DNA of 64,000 nucleotides from Lytechinus pictus. Taxonomy: Eukaryota > Echinodermata > Echinoidea > Temnopleuroida > Toxopneustidae. The notes beneath the pieces were generated by a model. It was not told the DNA's origin, did no database searches, and was given only the letters and a program-made list of their open reading frames with translations. Positions 45,781 through 57,143 of the stretch are shown piece by piece. Every line of letters begins with the position of its first letter. Positions within the stretch are counted from its first letter, which is position 1. The position numbers and the translations under genes were made by a program. The stretch covers positions 35,853,556 to 35,917,555 of the forward strand of contig NC_087252.1 in the NCBI RefSeq assembly GCF_037042905.1, written 5' to 3'.

Positions 45781-46992
45781 AGGGATTTTTGGCGAATTCG
45801 TTCTAAACTAAAATCCTATTGTAATGCGTTCATAGAGCACAAAAGTGCAAAGTCTTTTTTCTAGACCCGGTTAATTCAAAAATTATAATCTAAATCCAAA
45901 GTCTTTTTTTTTCAGACCCGGTTGTTTTCAAAATTATAATATAAGTCCAAAGTCTGTTTTCATGACCCGGTTCTTTGAAAAATTATAATATAAGTCCAAA
46001 GTCTTTTTTTCCAGGCCCGGTTATTTAAAAAATAAAATATAAGTCCAAACTAGAATATGATAATGATATTCCAGTGGAATAAAAATGAGAATCGAGCTTA
46101 GTCTTTTCTCCAGACCCAGTTAATTGAAAGTGGTGGAATTAATATCTTTGTTGTTGTTTTAACTTATACGGTGCATATTGTGAATATATGCACTAAAAGT
46201 AAATTGAGAATCAAGCATAGTCTTTCTCCAGACCCGGTTACTTAAAACTAAACAATAAAATCCTATAGTAATGCGTTCATAGAGCACAAAAGGGTAAAGT
46301 TTTTTTTTTTATTCCAGCCCAGGTTAATTGAATATTTTAACATAAGTCTAAAGTCTTTTTTTCCAGACCCGTTTGTTTAAAAAAATTATAATATAAGTCC
46401 AAAGTCTTTTTTCCAGACCCAGTTTCAAAAATTACAATATAAGTCCAAAGTCTTTTTTCTAGACCCGGTTATTTGAAAAGTCCAAACTATGATACCATAA
46501 TGATATTCCAGTGGAATAAAGTTGAAAATCGAGCTTAGTCTTTTCTCCAAACTCTGTTATTCCAAAATTATAATTAACAATACAACAACAACAAAACAGT
46601 TTTAAAGACCCAATAATCTTATTAATGCTGGATAACATGGACATATAGTCTTTCAGCCAGACACAGTTATTGATTTTTTTTAAATAACGCTAATAGAAAT
46701 AATAAGAAAAACTCAAAATCTGAGTCCAAACAACCCTTCAACCTAAACACCTGTTTTAAAAAGAGGTATAGAGCGTTGCCTTTATTCCAGACTTAATCAT
46801 TACAAAAACTACGAAAAAAAATCTTCTAATGTAAGACCCTACCATATTCTTATTCTTGTAGAATAACACGAGTTTTAAACGTACTCTTTCCTCCAGACCC
46901 GGTTATTTTAAAAATGAATTTACAAAAACTTCAAATCTAAGACCAATCTTCAAAAGTTCCTTACTGGGTAAAACTGGATGTAAAATTTCATT

Positions 46993-47866
46993 TGTTACGA
47001 TACTGCAACAAATAACAGTATAATAATATAATTTGATTTCCCTTTCTTTTATTACTGGAAATACAAGTATATTAGCTATTAAACAAAATTAAAACAAAAT
47101 ATCTTACAACAATCTCTTGAAGTAGCCGATGTACAATCCAGGGTTATAGTTCACAATGATGGCGATGATGAAACTGATGTTGAAGCACGATGAATAACAA
47201 GAGTCACTGTAACGAGTTGAAATGTCCGTGAAGACGATGTTGATGATGATTAACAGTCAAATCCGGCAATCCATGGGTTGAAAAGCGTTCATTAAACAGG
47301 TTGATGATGTTGATGAGAACTGATAATTCCTCTCTCAAAATAACAGCAAACAGTTCATTGATGGCGGGCAAATAATTCCACAGAAGATAAATATTCCAGG
47401 TGGGAAAAAACTCTGCTCTGACATAAAGTCTGGCGTGAAACTCTGAGTTCTGATCTGATATGATGAAGTGATCTGATGTGATCAAATGATCTAATATGAT
47501 GTGATGATGTCCTCGAAGAAACCGTCAATTATATACACATTTCAACTATTCTAGATACTTCTAGTATTGTCTTTAGAAAGAACATTCTCCTTCTTTCTGG
47601 AGCAGTCTACATTCAAAACACTCTTGAATGACCTCATTGAAATCAACATGTCAATAACATAGTTAAATCTATTGTTTATTTCCACTACCATTGGAGTCCC
47701 ATTGTTCTCTTCCACTGCCTGAGGAATCTATTAGTTGCTTTTCCCTATTAAAAAATAAAACTCTTTGGCCTTTAAATAGGTAAGAGGCATGCAGAACAAA
47801 AGCTTTTATAAACACGTTCTCGAATGTTCTTACAATTTGCTCTTACAATTCTTCTTATATGTAACA
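46993..47866 (-). mobile_element. Solo LTR of an LTR retrotransposon
   Basis: On the minus strand it runs from TGTTACATATAAGAAG to GCAGTATCGTAACA, an 874-bp unit bounded by TGTTAC/GTAACA. A TATA-like GTGTATATAATTGACGG lies near 47,535 and a polyadenylation-like AATAAAAGAAAG near 47,050, both in the order expected for U3-R-U5. No internal region or second LTR adjoins it, so it is probably a recombination remnant. No clear target duplication is visible. The same first ~30 bp start at 63,945 on the plus strand. Confidence 0.8.
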
Positions 47867-48048
47867 ATATGTATTTACCCCACACCCATTTTTTTTTAAA
47901 TAATAATAAGACCGCTACAAAACATTGTAATAATGCATGGGTAAAGCAAACATCCTTTCTCCAGTCTTGGTTATTATTTGAAAAAAAAAACACAAAATAG
48001 TTTTTACAAATATTCTAAAACGATACCCAAAAATGTAATTACTGTGGA

Positions 48049-48251
48049 AGAACGTGTGTGTGTGTGTATTTGAGTTTTGTCAGACGTTTATCAATCAGAT
48101 ATGATTATTTACGTCTGGGACCGACCTTTAACGTCACCATCCGAAAGACGTGACCAGGGTTCGAACCTCGAACCTCTGCATCAATTTGCAACTTCCCCCA
48201 CGTAGCTTGGATTACAGGCGCACGCCACAACGCCCAACGCCACAACGCCCG
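48049..48251 (-). mobile_element. SINE with 7SL-like head, B box and (CA)n tail
   Basis: On the minus strand the head reads GGGCGTTGTGGCGTGCGCC, then TGTAATCCAAGCTACGTGGG, strikingly like the 5' domain of 7SL RNA (the source of Alu). About 60 bp on is a pol III B-box-like GGTTCGAACCC (48,158-48,168), then TTTCGGATGGTGACGTTAAA and a (CA)n tail. A short duplication (ACGCCACAACGCCC) lies at the 5' edge. It is inserted in the CAGACCC array. Origin from 7SL is inference; convergence on the A-box region is possible. Confidence 0.65.
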
Positions 48252-49319
48252 AACATGAAGATCGATTGTAGACTTTCCTCCAGACACAGTTATTTCAAGA
48301 ATAAAAAAGCAATAAAATCCAACCCCCAAAACGAATCTAAGAACCAACAATCCTCCAAATTAAGACCATGTAGAAAAGCACATTTAGAGCGTTGTCTTTA
48401 TTCCAGACCCAGTCATTTAAAAAATGATTTAAACAATCTTAAAAACATAAGACTTGGTCATATTCTTATTCCTGTGGAATAACATGAGTATTATGCTTAG
48501 TCTTTCGTTTACACCCGGTTATTTAAAAGATAAAAAAATATTGAAAAAAAAAATCAAAGCTAAGACCAATCTTCAAGATTAAACCGAGGTAAAATGCTTG
48601 GGTTTAGAGTGTTGTCTTTACCCCACACCCAGTTCTCTTAAAATTACAAATTAAGCGAAACTTTAATCTTAAAACTTAAACCCCAGCAACTTCCAAACTA
48701 TAAAAAACATGTGATAACGCATACTACGAAAACGACAAATTAATCATAGGCGTAAATGTTCATATCTGAATGCTACGCGCCTTACAACCCAAGATAACAT
48801 TGAAAACGACAACGTTATTCTACATCAATGATATTGTGAGGTCTTTGTTAATATTGTTTGTTTGTTTTTATTGTTTCTTATAATTTCCTATTTTTAGATA
48901 ACTGGGTCTGGAAAAAGACTGCACAATATTTCCGTGCTATTCAATGTGGATAAGATTGCATGTTCTTTGTTTTGTTGCTTTTGTTGTGTTTTTAACGACT
49001 TTTTAACTGGGTCTGGAAGAAAGATTACGCTATATGTCCATGTTATTCGACATAAATAGGATCATGTTTTTTTTTTGTATTATTATTATAATTAATTTAT
49101 TATTATTATTATTCATTTTTTAAAGATCTGGGTCTGGATGAAAGACTACGCTATATTTCCAAGTTATTTAACCTTAATAAGAGAGTGTGGATCTTTGTTT
49201 CTTTTTTAATCTTCAAGAAATAATTTGTAATTTTGAAATAAGTGGGTCTGGAGTTACAAGTTATTCCTTCATATTGAACCAAAACTAAACAAACAGTCAT
49301 ATGATATATTTTGTTTTAT

Positions 49320-49562
49320 CTTGTTTTGTCATGTAGTAAATATTGTAAGTTGTTTCATGTATTATTTTAATTGCTATTTCCTATGTATTGTATTCCTACT
49401 GTTATCTATTTGCTGTATTTGTATCACTGTTATTTATCTGTTATGGATCCCCCTACTTTTCAAGCCTCTGGCTTTCCTAGGGTGTTTGATCATCATATCT
49501 TACAATGTATATGTCTACTCATGTGATTTTTACCTAATAAATAAATTAAATTTAATTGAGAA
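49320..49562 (+). mobile_element. LINE 3' UTR fragment with (AATTG)n-like tail
   Basis: It carries TGGATCCCCCTACTTTTCAAG, CCTCTGGCTTTCCTAGGG, then ACCTAATAAATAAATTAAAT and TTAATTGAGAATTGAAC. The GGATCCCCCT..CAAG..GCTTT block parallels the hairpin region of the minus-strand LINE at 58.8 kb. Confidence 0.6.
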
Positions 49563-51120
49563 TTGAACTCTGCATGGTACTTTACACACATTATACACGC
49601 AGTACACACACACCGCACGTCCTGCTGTTGCAGCGGAGTATCGCGGCACAAAGGCTGAATGCAAAGACTACCGTACTGTTACGAGAAATTTTGCATGCAT
49701 TTTTTCATCATAAACGTGTCTTTTTTCTTCAATAGCATCTAAGCAACACGGTGGCGAATTTTCTTATCTCGTATATAGACGAGACATTTAATTTTCTTTA
49801 GCATATTTGAAAATAAAAATCCGCCATCGAGGAACTTTTTTATATGGTTTTCTATAGTGAGGGTATGTTAGAAAACCCCGTTCACTTTGTACAGGAGAGG
49901 TATTCGGTGAGATCCTAAAAGATTACGTCATGCGACGATCGATCCTTGTTATTCGAGATATTGTCGCTCTCGCAAAACCCGGAGTGCTCCTAACTGGTTA
50001 TTATTATTATTATTATTCATGGATATTTCAAATTGTTTATCGAACCACTAGTTGAATTGTACACAATTTACATTGTCAAAAAAGATATAAACATGCAAAG
50101 CTTCAACATAAAAAAACAAAGTGTAACATGAATAATGAAAGATGAAAGATTAGAAGTAAATAAATAAAAAGTAAATAAATGGAGCGAAACTTCCATATGG
50201 ATTATCAAAAAATTCGAATGAAATTAGCAAAGAAAAGTATTACATCAATGATGTTTTATCATTAACGACAGAAAACACAATTGATCTATTTTTAAGTTTT
50301 CATTTTTTTGAAGGTATTATGTGAGATGTCACAATTCATACAATGCCATATCTATAAAGTACCATTTAATACAATTGTTTTAATCATTTTACATGTACTG
50401 TGCTTATATTGTTATGATTCAAAAGAAATATTCATTCATCGAAATCTATTTCTAAATAGCAATTAATTGCATAGATATTACATGGCATATGAAGGAGGTG
50501 TTTTTGTATCAACTTGAATCTTAAAAAATAAACTCAATTCAATTCAAATAAATATTTATTTTCTTCATTTTTCAATAAGAATGAAACAAAATCATTTGTT
50601 ATAGCATTTTTTGTTGACAGAAGAAGGCGTGAAATCCAAATTTATGACGGGATACGTGTTCGTTTAAAATACAATATAAATACGCAATACGAAAAAGGAA
50701 GAATGCCGACAAAGAAAGAAAGGGGGAGGGGTAAAGTGAGAGAGGAAAGCAGGAATATCATTTTCATATTTTCATAGATTTTCGTAAAGACACTATCCTT
50801 TCCAATTTGACGTCAAGGTGGAAAAATGTCTTTTACAGTCCTATGCCCGCGGCTCTTCCTGTCTTATTTAGTTGACACCAGAAGCATAATGAGCCAAAAA
50901 ATGAGGGGCCAGACATTGCATATTGTGCCCCCCAAAATAATGCTTGCGAGTAAACGACAAAACGGTGGCTCGTGAAAGTTTTGATATGATGATCAGAAAA
51001 CATTATATTTCACCCCTTTCCCTTTCCCTTTCTCTCCTTTTTTCTTGCTTGGTAGTGAAGCCCCTCCCAATCTATATGCCAGTGGCTGACATATGTCTAG
51101 CACATTCTTATTGAAAAATG
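49563..51120. other. AT-rich DNA; LINE-like tail near 50.5 kb; 3' flank of the death-domain exon
   Basis: At about 50,520-50,545, AAAATAAACTCAATTCAATTC resembles another short-tandem LINE tail. 50,560-51,120 would be the 3' UTR and flank of the minus-strand gene; AATAAG occurs, but no canonical AATAAA lies close to the stop codon. Confidence 0.4.
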
Positions 51121-51391
51121 TCATTTTTGTTTCTTATATTTATGTATGAGCCCTTCAAGGTCCGAGTTCCTTAGAGCTTTATCAAGATCAACGATGAATC
51201 CACCTTTGTCTTTCCATTCCTGCAATATTTCTTTGAAAGCAGCAGTCGAGTCCAGAAAAAGTTTGGTCTTAACCTTTTGTGCGTAGTTGTAATCGAAACC
51301 CAGTTCTTCGCAAATCTTGCTGTATTTTGCATCAGGTAGACGGCCGGCTAAGTTGGTGATCTCCTCATCTGTTACTACTCTCACTGTTGAT
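51121..51391 (-). CDS. Death-domain exon, last coding exon of a minus-strand host gene
   Basis: Encodes the final 89 residues and stop (TGA at 51,123-51,121). After STVRV comes VTDEEITNLAGRLPDAKYSK, then ICEELGFDY, a central helix with FKEILQEWKDKGG, and DLDKALRNSDLEGLIHKY. This order (LAxxL, LGF, LxxW, LxxALxxxxLxxLI) is that of a six-helix death domain. Such domains form homotypic complexes in cytosolic adaptors and receptors of apoptosis and innate immunity. The acceptor is ACACTCATAG at 51,392, the only reasonable one after an in-frame stop near 51,420. It needs two bases from the previous exon, which the exon at 59,958-60,015 supplies (GA + A = Glu). Death-domain assignment is confident; the joining is inferred from splice phase. 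Extra exons in the 8.6-kb intron remain possible. Confidence 0.8.
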
Positions 51392-52590
51392 CTATGAGTG
51401 TAAGATATATTCTCAGGTTATATGTTTCAGATTTGATAAAACAGATGCAAACTAACGTATCTGATGATCCCGCTTTGGGTGAATATGAAAGGGAGTAAGA
51501 TCAAGATATTAAATTAATCATTATAATGGTCCCAACTTGTTCACATAACTTTAATGCATTTAGCAGTATTAGAAAGTTTTCACACCTCCACTCAAAATCA
51601 TTTCGAGCACACAACAAATTTACTGAAAAAAAGAAGACAAATCATAAGGAAATCTTAAAAGGTCCTTGGCAAAATCGGTTTTGTCGGACCTTTTGGACCT
51701 GACGAAGAAATTGCAAATACATGTATATGTCTTTCGTCTAGAATCATACACGAAAACTGTTCTTTTGATTCGTCGAACTTATAAAAATACTTCATTGTCA
51801 TGAACATGATGAAAGGCATTTGACAATAGATTCTCTACGTTCCAGAACGAGTTATGCATATCGATTTGAAACTCATATTGCGAGCCCAACAAAGCCAAAA
51901 CGCTAAGCACCCGGTATTCGAAATACAATCTTGCCCGCCAGGTAAAATTATTACCAACGAAATTAGAAGGCAGTGCTGGTGTTAGAAAGGTCCACTTGAT
52001 AGGCTTATAAAATGGAAGTGCGCGCACAATTTGGTAGAATTGCCAGCGAAACTATGAACCGACAAAAGACCATCACAGAGTAATAGCAATGGAGAGATAA
52101 AGTAACAAATGATGACAATACCTCATTCAAATAATATAAATACATGTACAAAATTACATGAACAATTGAATGCTAACGGGCCACAATTTAAACATAAAAT
52201 CATTACTAAATAAATATCGTAATTAGTTTTAATCTTCAATAAAGATCTGCTAATTTCACCCGGCTAAGCTCATTTTGTGACCAACAACATCCTCTAAAAG
52301 CTATTTTAGAGTTGTTTTTCTTAATTTCCTCATTCTCAATATTTTTTGTTGAAAATGCTTTACATGAAATATCATGCTTACAAATACAACATGTAACGTC
52401 CAAACTTTTCCTATTTATATTACGTGTTGATGGTGGTCAATTTTCACTTATCAATATCAAGTTATGTGAGGTTGATATTTTCTTCATCTAAATTTGCCCC
52501 ACCTTATTAATGCGCCTGCGTCCTGTGGAGAAAATGAGTGTGTGTTCATCGTGCATGGAATGACGCAGGAGCAGGTGTAATGATGATTTA
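51392..52590. other. Intron of the death-domain gene, no further exon proven
   Basis: An 82-codon minus-strand frame at 51,779-52,027 ends in a stop and has no family resemblance or donor, so it is not included in the gene. The remainder is AT-rich. Confidence 0.35.
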
Positions 52591-52599
52591 GCATGTTTT

Positions 52600-52965
52600 G
52601 GTGTTATGGTGATTGAGCGTGTGTGTGTAAAGATCGCGTATGTGGGTGTGATGATGATTGAGTGTGTGTGGGAGTGATGATGATTGAACGTGTGTGGGTG
52701 CGGTGGTTATTGAGCGTGAATGGGGTGATGTGATTGATGGGGCGTGGGGTGTGATGATTATGATGGAGTGTATGATGATGACTCATATGGTCATTAAGCA
52801 GTGAGAGTGTGATCATGATTGAGAAGGGATGTCATGGTGAAAGAGGATTCGTGGGATGTGATGATTATGTGATGGCGTACGTGTGTGAGAGGTGCGATGC
52901 TGATTGAGTGTGCGTGTGTGGGATGTGATGCTTATTACGCATGCGTGAGTATAATGATGATTGAG
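52600..52965. repeat. GATGATTGAGTGTGTGTGGG minisatellite
   Basis: Degenerate units of about 35-40 bp with GTGTGTG and GATGATGATTGA cores, probably from mixed GT and GAT microsatellites. Confidence 0.85.
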
Positions 52966-53689
52966 CTAGATCCAAATCGATTTCATGCCAAAAGTAGCAA
53001 AAGTCCGCTGTGGTATTGTTTAACCACGTCACCAAAACTGTATTCATATTTTTAAGAACATGATGCTGTTATCAGTCTACAAAATAAGTGCAAAATATCG
53101 TGAAATCCAACAGAATTTTACTAGTTTTATTGAAAATACTTTGATTTAGCTCATTTCCAATGAAATTTCGAAAATCCCGGACTTTAGACAAGATGCTACC
53201 ACTTCTCAATGTTTTATGTCATATGGTCTTAGCCTTAGCTGCAGTAGTTAATTTAGTGAAGCGGATGATTTGACAATAAGGTCACCTGATAATTCAAGCG
53301 GGAGGTACACAGCCACTAATACGCCCGTAAACGGACACACCAAGCTAGGCAGATTCCATACCCATCCTAAGGTGGTGACGGACCTCTAAGTATGTGTGAC
53401 TGGTGACCGCGGCAAGACTAGAGTAGGAATTTCGACAACCTTCCCTGTATGTGAGTGTATGGTGTTGAATAGGCCCCCAATTCCATATTTGGCGAAGAGG
53501 ATAAAGCGATTTCATTGATATTCTCCGAATTAATTTTGTATTTTAGCCATTGCCAACGCCGAATGCAGAATTCGCGTTGCCTGTGTCCGAATTTCAAAAA
53601 GCCGTCACCATTTTGAAATTTTAGTTTTTGCTATTAACAAATATTCTTTTGAGCCTTTGCCTCTCACATTTTGGAAAGCTCAAATAGAA
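52966..53689. other. Intronic DNA without a proven gene
   Basis: A plus-strand block after TTTTAG at about 53,546 is open for about 25 codons before a stop, with no family resemblance. GTGAGTGTATGGTGTTGAAT occurs at about 53,449 and again near 58,082, hinting at another low-copy repeat. Confidence 0.3.
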
Positions 53690-54905
53690 GATGAAATTCC
53701 TTCAGCAAGAAAATTTTCCACACTGTGCTGCACTCAACCAAGGCGAGGTAAAATAGTACCGGCAGGAAGTAATTCCTCAAAAAGCTGTGAGCACCGAAAT
53801 CGGATGACTAGCTTAGCCGGGGTATTATACAGTGTGTATCAAAAAAAGTTTACACTTAGAAAAAATCCTGTAAAACTATACATTTGTAATATCCTGAATA
53901 TTTTTCCACATTTTAACATTGGTACAGATCCATTTAAGCAAATGACGATATAACTGTCGAAATATATTTCCGCTTGAGTGAGCACCACTTACTTTTGAAA
54001 AGTTAGTGAAAAATTTGCGCAAAACTTTGAGAGTTATGCGAATAAAATAGACCTTAATCATGAAGAACACGTTGAATTTAGCTAGTAAAATTGATTTGAA
54101 GATACATTTAACCTTTTTTTAAACTTGTTTCCTTGCCCAAAACACTTCGAAGAGTGCATTGCGCCCCACCCCACTCTCCCACACACCGAGGCCATCGTGA
54201 CGATATTTGCTTTAGACTGAGCTGTGATTTCCATTTAATGGCTAAGCCTTGATTTTCATTTTGTTAATCATTGTCAAGTTTGAATAAGGTGTGGAGAAAC
54301 AAGTATCAAATAGAAAATGAAATATAAACTTACTTTAAATGATAAAAACTTAGTGAAAAATGCTGGCGATGTCTGATATGAACTTTTGTTCAGATTTAGT
54401 TATGTCCTCGGATCCAGCTGGCACAAAAAGGGTTAAGATTGTGCTTACTAAGTGTTGAAATTTCAATTCGGGTGGCAAAATTTTTACAAAATGCTTGAAT
54501 GTATCTGTTTTATTTCAATTGACTAAAAGTGCAAGGGAAATGTATGAGAAATGTTTCGCAGGGTAAATTTGATTTCTCCCTTTCCCCTTGACACAGTGTG
54601 AAAACTAGCATTTCTGCGCAAACAGATTTCTGCGAGCTTTACAAAAATAGACAGTGCTCACTCAAGTGTAATATTCTGTCAAACCTTTTCCTTTCATTGG
54701 ATAGATGAGACCCAAATCTAAGATTATTATATGTGAAAAAATTACCCACATGTCGTATATTTTTTTAATTCCCAGGGTTTTTTAAAAGTCTAAACTTTTT
54801 TTTTGATACGCGCTGTAGGAGCGCATTGAGCATCTAGCAAGTTGGTACATGCACTATATAAATCCTATCTATTATTTTGGTTCGGATTTATTTGATGAAA
54901 AACTG
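53690..54905. mobile_element. SINE-like repeat split by a mariner-type MITE
   Basis: The left part, AAAGCTGTGAGCACCG..TAGCCGGGGTATTA, and the right part, GAGCGCATTGAGCATCTAGC, then TGCACTATATAAATCCTAT, are separated exactly by the TA-flanked element at 53,830-54,815. Rejoined across TA they make one continuous repeat of about 220 bp. The right part resembles tails of marine-invertebrate SINE-like repeats as I remember them. Confidence 0.55.
53830..54815. mobile_element. ~986-bp Tc1/mariner-type MITE
   Basis: Terminal inverted repeats CAGTGTGTATCAAAAAAAG and its counterpart read inward from 54,815 (CAGCGCGTATCAAAAAAAAAG), each beside TA (53,828-53,829 and 54,816-54,817), the mariner/Tc1 target. 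A subterminal GAGTGAGCACCAC is mirrored by GTGCTCACTCAAG. No transposase frame is present. A fragment lies at 26,003-26,240. Confidence 0.88.
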
Positions 54906-55149
54906 ATTGAAAGATTAAAAAAACACATGATTATTTACACCTATTGGCACTGCTATGCGAGTCACTAGTTGAAATCACTGCATCTAGGTGGCGAGTATCA
55001 GCGGGGCGCTGATCATTTTGATATTTTTTGTGGATATTTAGGACATTTTAAGTTACATGCCCATTTATTTCGTTTAAACATTTCCCCTGTTATTTTTTTT
55101 AAAACAAGTGCACACCTAGTTACCAATAATGCATATAGCATTTCCATTT

Positions 55150-55279
55150 ACTTGAAAGCAGGATAAAAGAGCATTGTAGAGTAAATGCCTTGCTCACGGG
55201 CATAGGTGCCGCGGCCGGGGATCGAACCCCTGACTTTCCATGTATAGCCAAGCGCCCTAGACCACTCGGCCAAGGCACG
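55150..55279 (-). mobile_element. tRNA-derived SINE
   Basis: On the minus strand from 55,279: GTGCCTTGGCCGAGTGG (A box), then GTCTAGGGCGCTTGG, and GGGGTTCGATCCCCGG (B box) closed by GCGGCAC, which pairs with the 5' GTGCC as an acceptor-like stem. After it come GTGAGCAAGGCATTTACTC and GCTCTTTTATCCTGC, a SINE-style body. The trailing body argues against a functional tRNA gene. The D-arm is of the Leu/Ser type. Confidence 0.85.
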
Positions 55280-57140
55280 TTATTGGTTAATTTCCCGACA
55301 GACCGAGTGCGATTGACAGATTGAGTTTGAAGATTTGTTTTTATCGCGTTGAACGTGTTTCATGTTACCGGGTAAGTAAGTTTGTGTTGTGAATTCGCGA
55401 CATCAGTGAGCTCTGTGTGCCGTACCCGTATGTGGTGTGAATGTGTGCTGAATATTATGGATGATGTAATTATAGCTTGATTATTTCATAACAAGTCTGA
55501 AATTGTTCATTGTCACGTTGAAAATGCAATATCTTTTATTTAAATGAGTAAAATCTAATAATTACTTTTACAAAAGTGTACGTTGAATCCAAAGTCAGTG
55601 AGAGAGGGAGAGAGAGAGTGAGAGAGAAAGTTATCTATTTAGTGTGCCATAGATGGTGAGGAGTTATTCAGCTGTGCAAGACATAACTGTCTTGGCCTAG
55701 CATTGTGTCTTTTGAATAGGAGGCATAGCAATGCACCTAATTAGGTTTTATACATTGTATGTGGATTGCTAGTGTACAGAGTGGACACACCTCAACTTGA
55801 ACGCCATGAGGAAAGGGGAGTTGGCTCTGGCTGCTCTGAAAAACGCAGTTGAAGATATTTTTTTTCTTGAACTTGCTAATATTATCCAAGAACTTCTTAT
55901 TTTTCTAATCCAAAGTCAGAAGAGTTAGACTGTTACATCAGTGTAAACTTAAATTTTTTTCAAGCCTGTGAAACTCAAGCCATCGGTAAGCGAATGAAAC
56001 TTGTGTAATTCAGCTACTATAATTAAGTTAATTTCAAATGCTTTAAAGACATGGCTGAACTTTTGTTAAACCAGGATAGAATGTTATATTTGATTAGTAA
56101 CAATTCAAACTTGAATAAAAAAAAGCAAATGCTTCTTATAATGTTAACGACAAGGCATGTAAGTAATTGTTAACTGAATATGAAGTTATGTATGTCATTT
56201 AATTCTCCACATGTATAAAATAAATGAATGCATACTAGAGAATATGGTATGTGTATTCTCAAAATGTACATGTAGACGGCACGTGATCTTGGGACTTAGG
56301 ATGAAATACATGATCTGGATGACTGAATTGGCGGTTTGAACTACATTGATGTCAAGTCAGCCGCACTGCAGTTCCAAAACTTCGATTTAAAGGCCGACGT
56401 TGAACCGGTGAGCTGTATCAAAGCCAGATAATGCTTGAAATGAAATTGTTATACAGAGAAAAGATGTAAATTTTATGAAGAAAACCTGAACTGAGACGTT
56501 ATAACTATGTTTGGATTGTCAGTTAAGACATTTTTTTCCGTCGATGTTTTCATTGTTGAAGGGCGAGTGGCCCAGGCCAGCAGGCCTATGTATTCGGGTT
56601 CGGCACTGAACAAATTGAAATAGAAGTTGATTGTAGAAGTTGATTGTAGGAGTTAAAACTCGACATAGTTCTGGTGTCCGTTTCAACTCATTATGTTTAT
56701 TAACCGGTGTAGAGAGCTTATGATATTCGAATTGAGAGTTGACTGACAGTATAGGATGGTATGAGAAATATTAAGTACTCAAGTGATATCTAAACATTGC
56801 TATAGGTACAAGAGTTATATGCCAAATGGTGAAGGATAGATAGGCTAATTCAGGGCCTAATCCCATCATTGTTGGAATGAGGAGTATGGATAGTGAGACA
56901 ATATATTCACTTAATGCTAATTGTGCTAAATAAACACTGATGATCTTTATGGTAAATGGCATGTGTTGAATCTTTATCATTTGAGTCACCATGTGACATT
57001 CATTTCCTTTGACCCCCGCGCTACTGCTGTAATTATTATTGTTTTGGGGGAATTAGATTTCTGGGTGTTTTTTTTCTTTTACAAAACACCCGAAATTTGA
57101 GTTAGGGCTAAATCTCTAAGGGGTAATCGATTTGAATTTT
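55280..57140. other. Intronic DNA; weak exon-like signals only
   Basis: On the plus strand a CpG-containing patch ends at GTTACCGG|GTAAGTAAG near 55,375, a donor-like site. A 73-codon minus-strand frame at 56,771-56,992 is hydrophobic (Ile/Leu/Met-rich) and faintly like a membrane segment, but AT-rich DNA often gives such frames. Neither is called as a gene. Confidence 0.3.
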
Positions 57141-57143
57141 CAG

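Larger units (their letters stand above)
45845..49265. repeat. CAGACCCGGTTATTT array with orientation switch
   Basis: Units of about 50-65 bp near 45,845-46,480, then longer ones, share AAGTCCAAAGTCTTTTTTCC and CAGACCCGGTTATTT. Plus-orientation units reappear at 48,270-48,640. From 48,895 to 49,260 four units of about 110-118 bp run in reverse (AACTGGGTCTGGAAAAAGACT). The array is interrupted by an LTR (46,993) and a SINE (48,049). Confidence 0.88.

Noticed and set aside
51779..52027. 82-codon minus-strand frame near the death-domain exon
   Set aside because: Ends in a stop, has no donor, no family resemblance and no phase role in the gene.
55205..55279. Functional tRNA gene
   Set aside because: A and B boxes are good, but a SINE body follows directly and the anticodon arm is poor.
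56771..56992. Hydrophobic 73-codon frame, GPCR- or mitochondrial-like at first glance
   Set aside because: Ile/Leu/Met richness is expected from AT-rich DNA; no conserved receptor or ND-gene motif is present.
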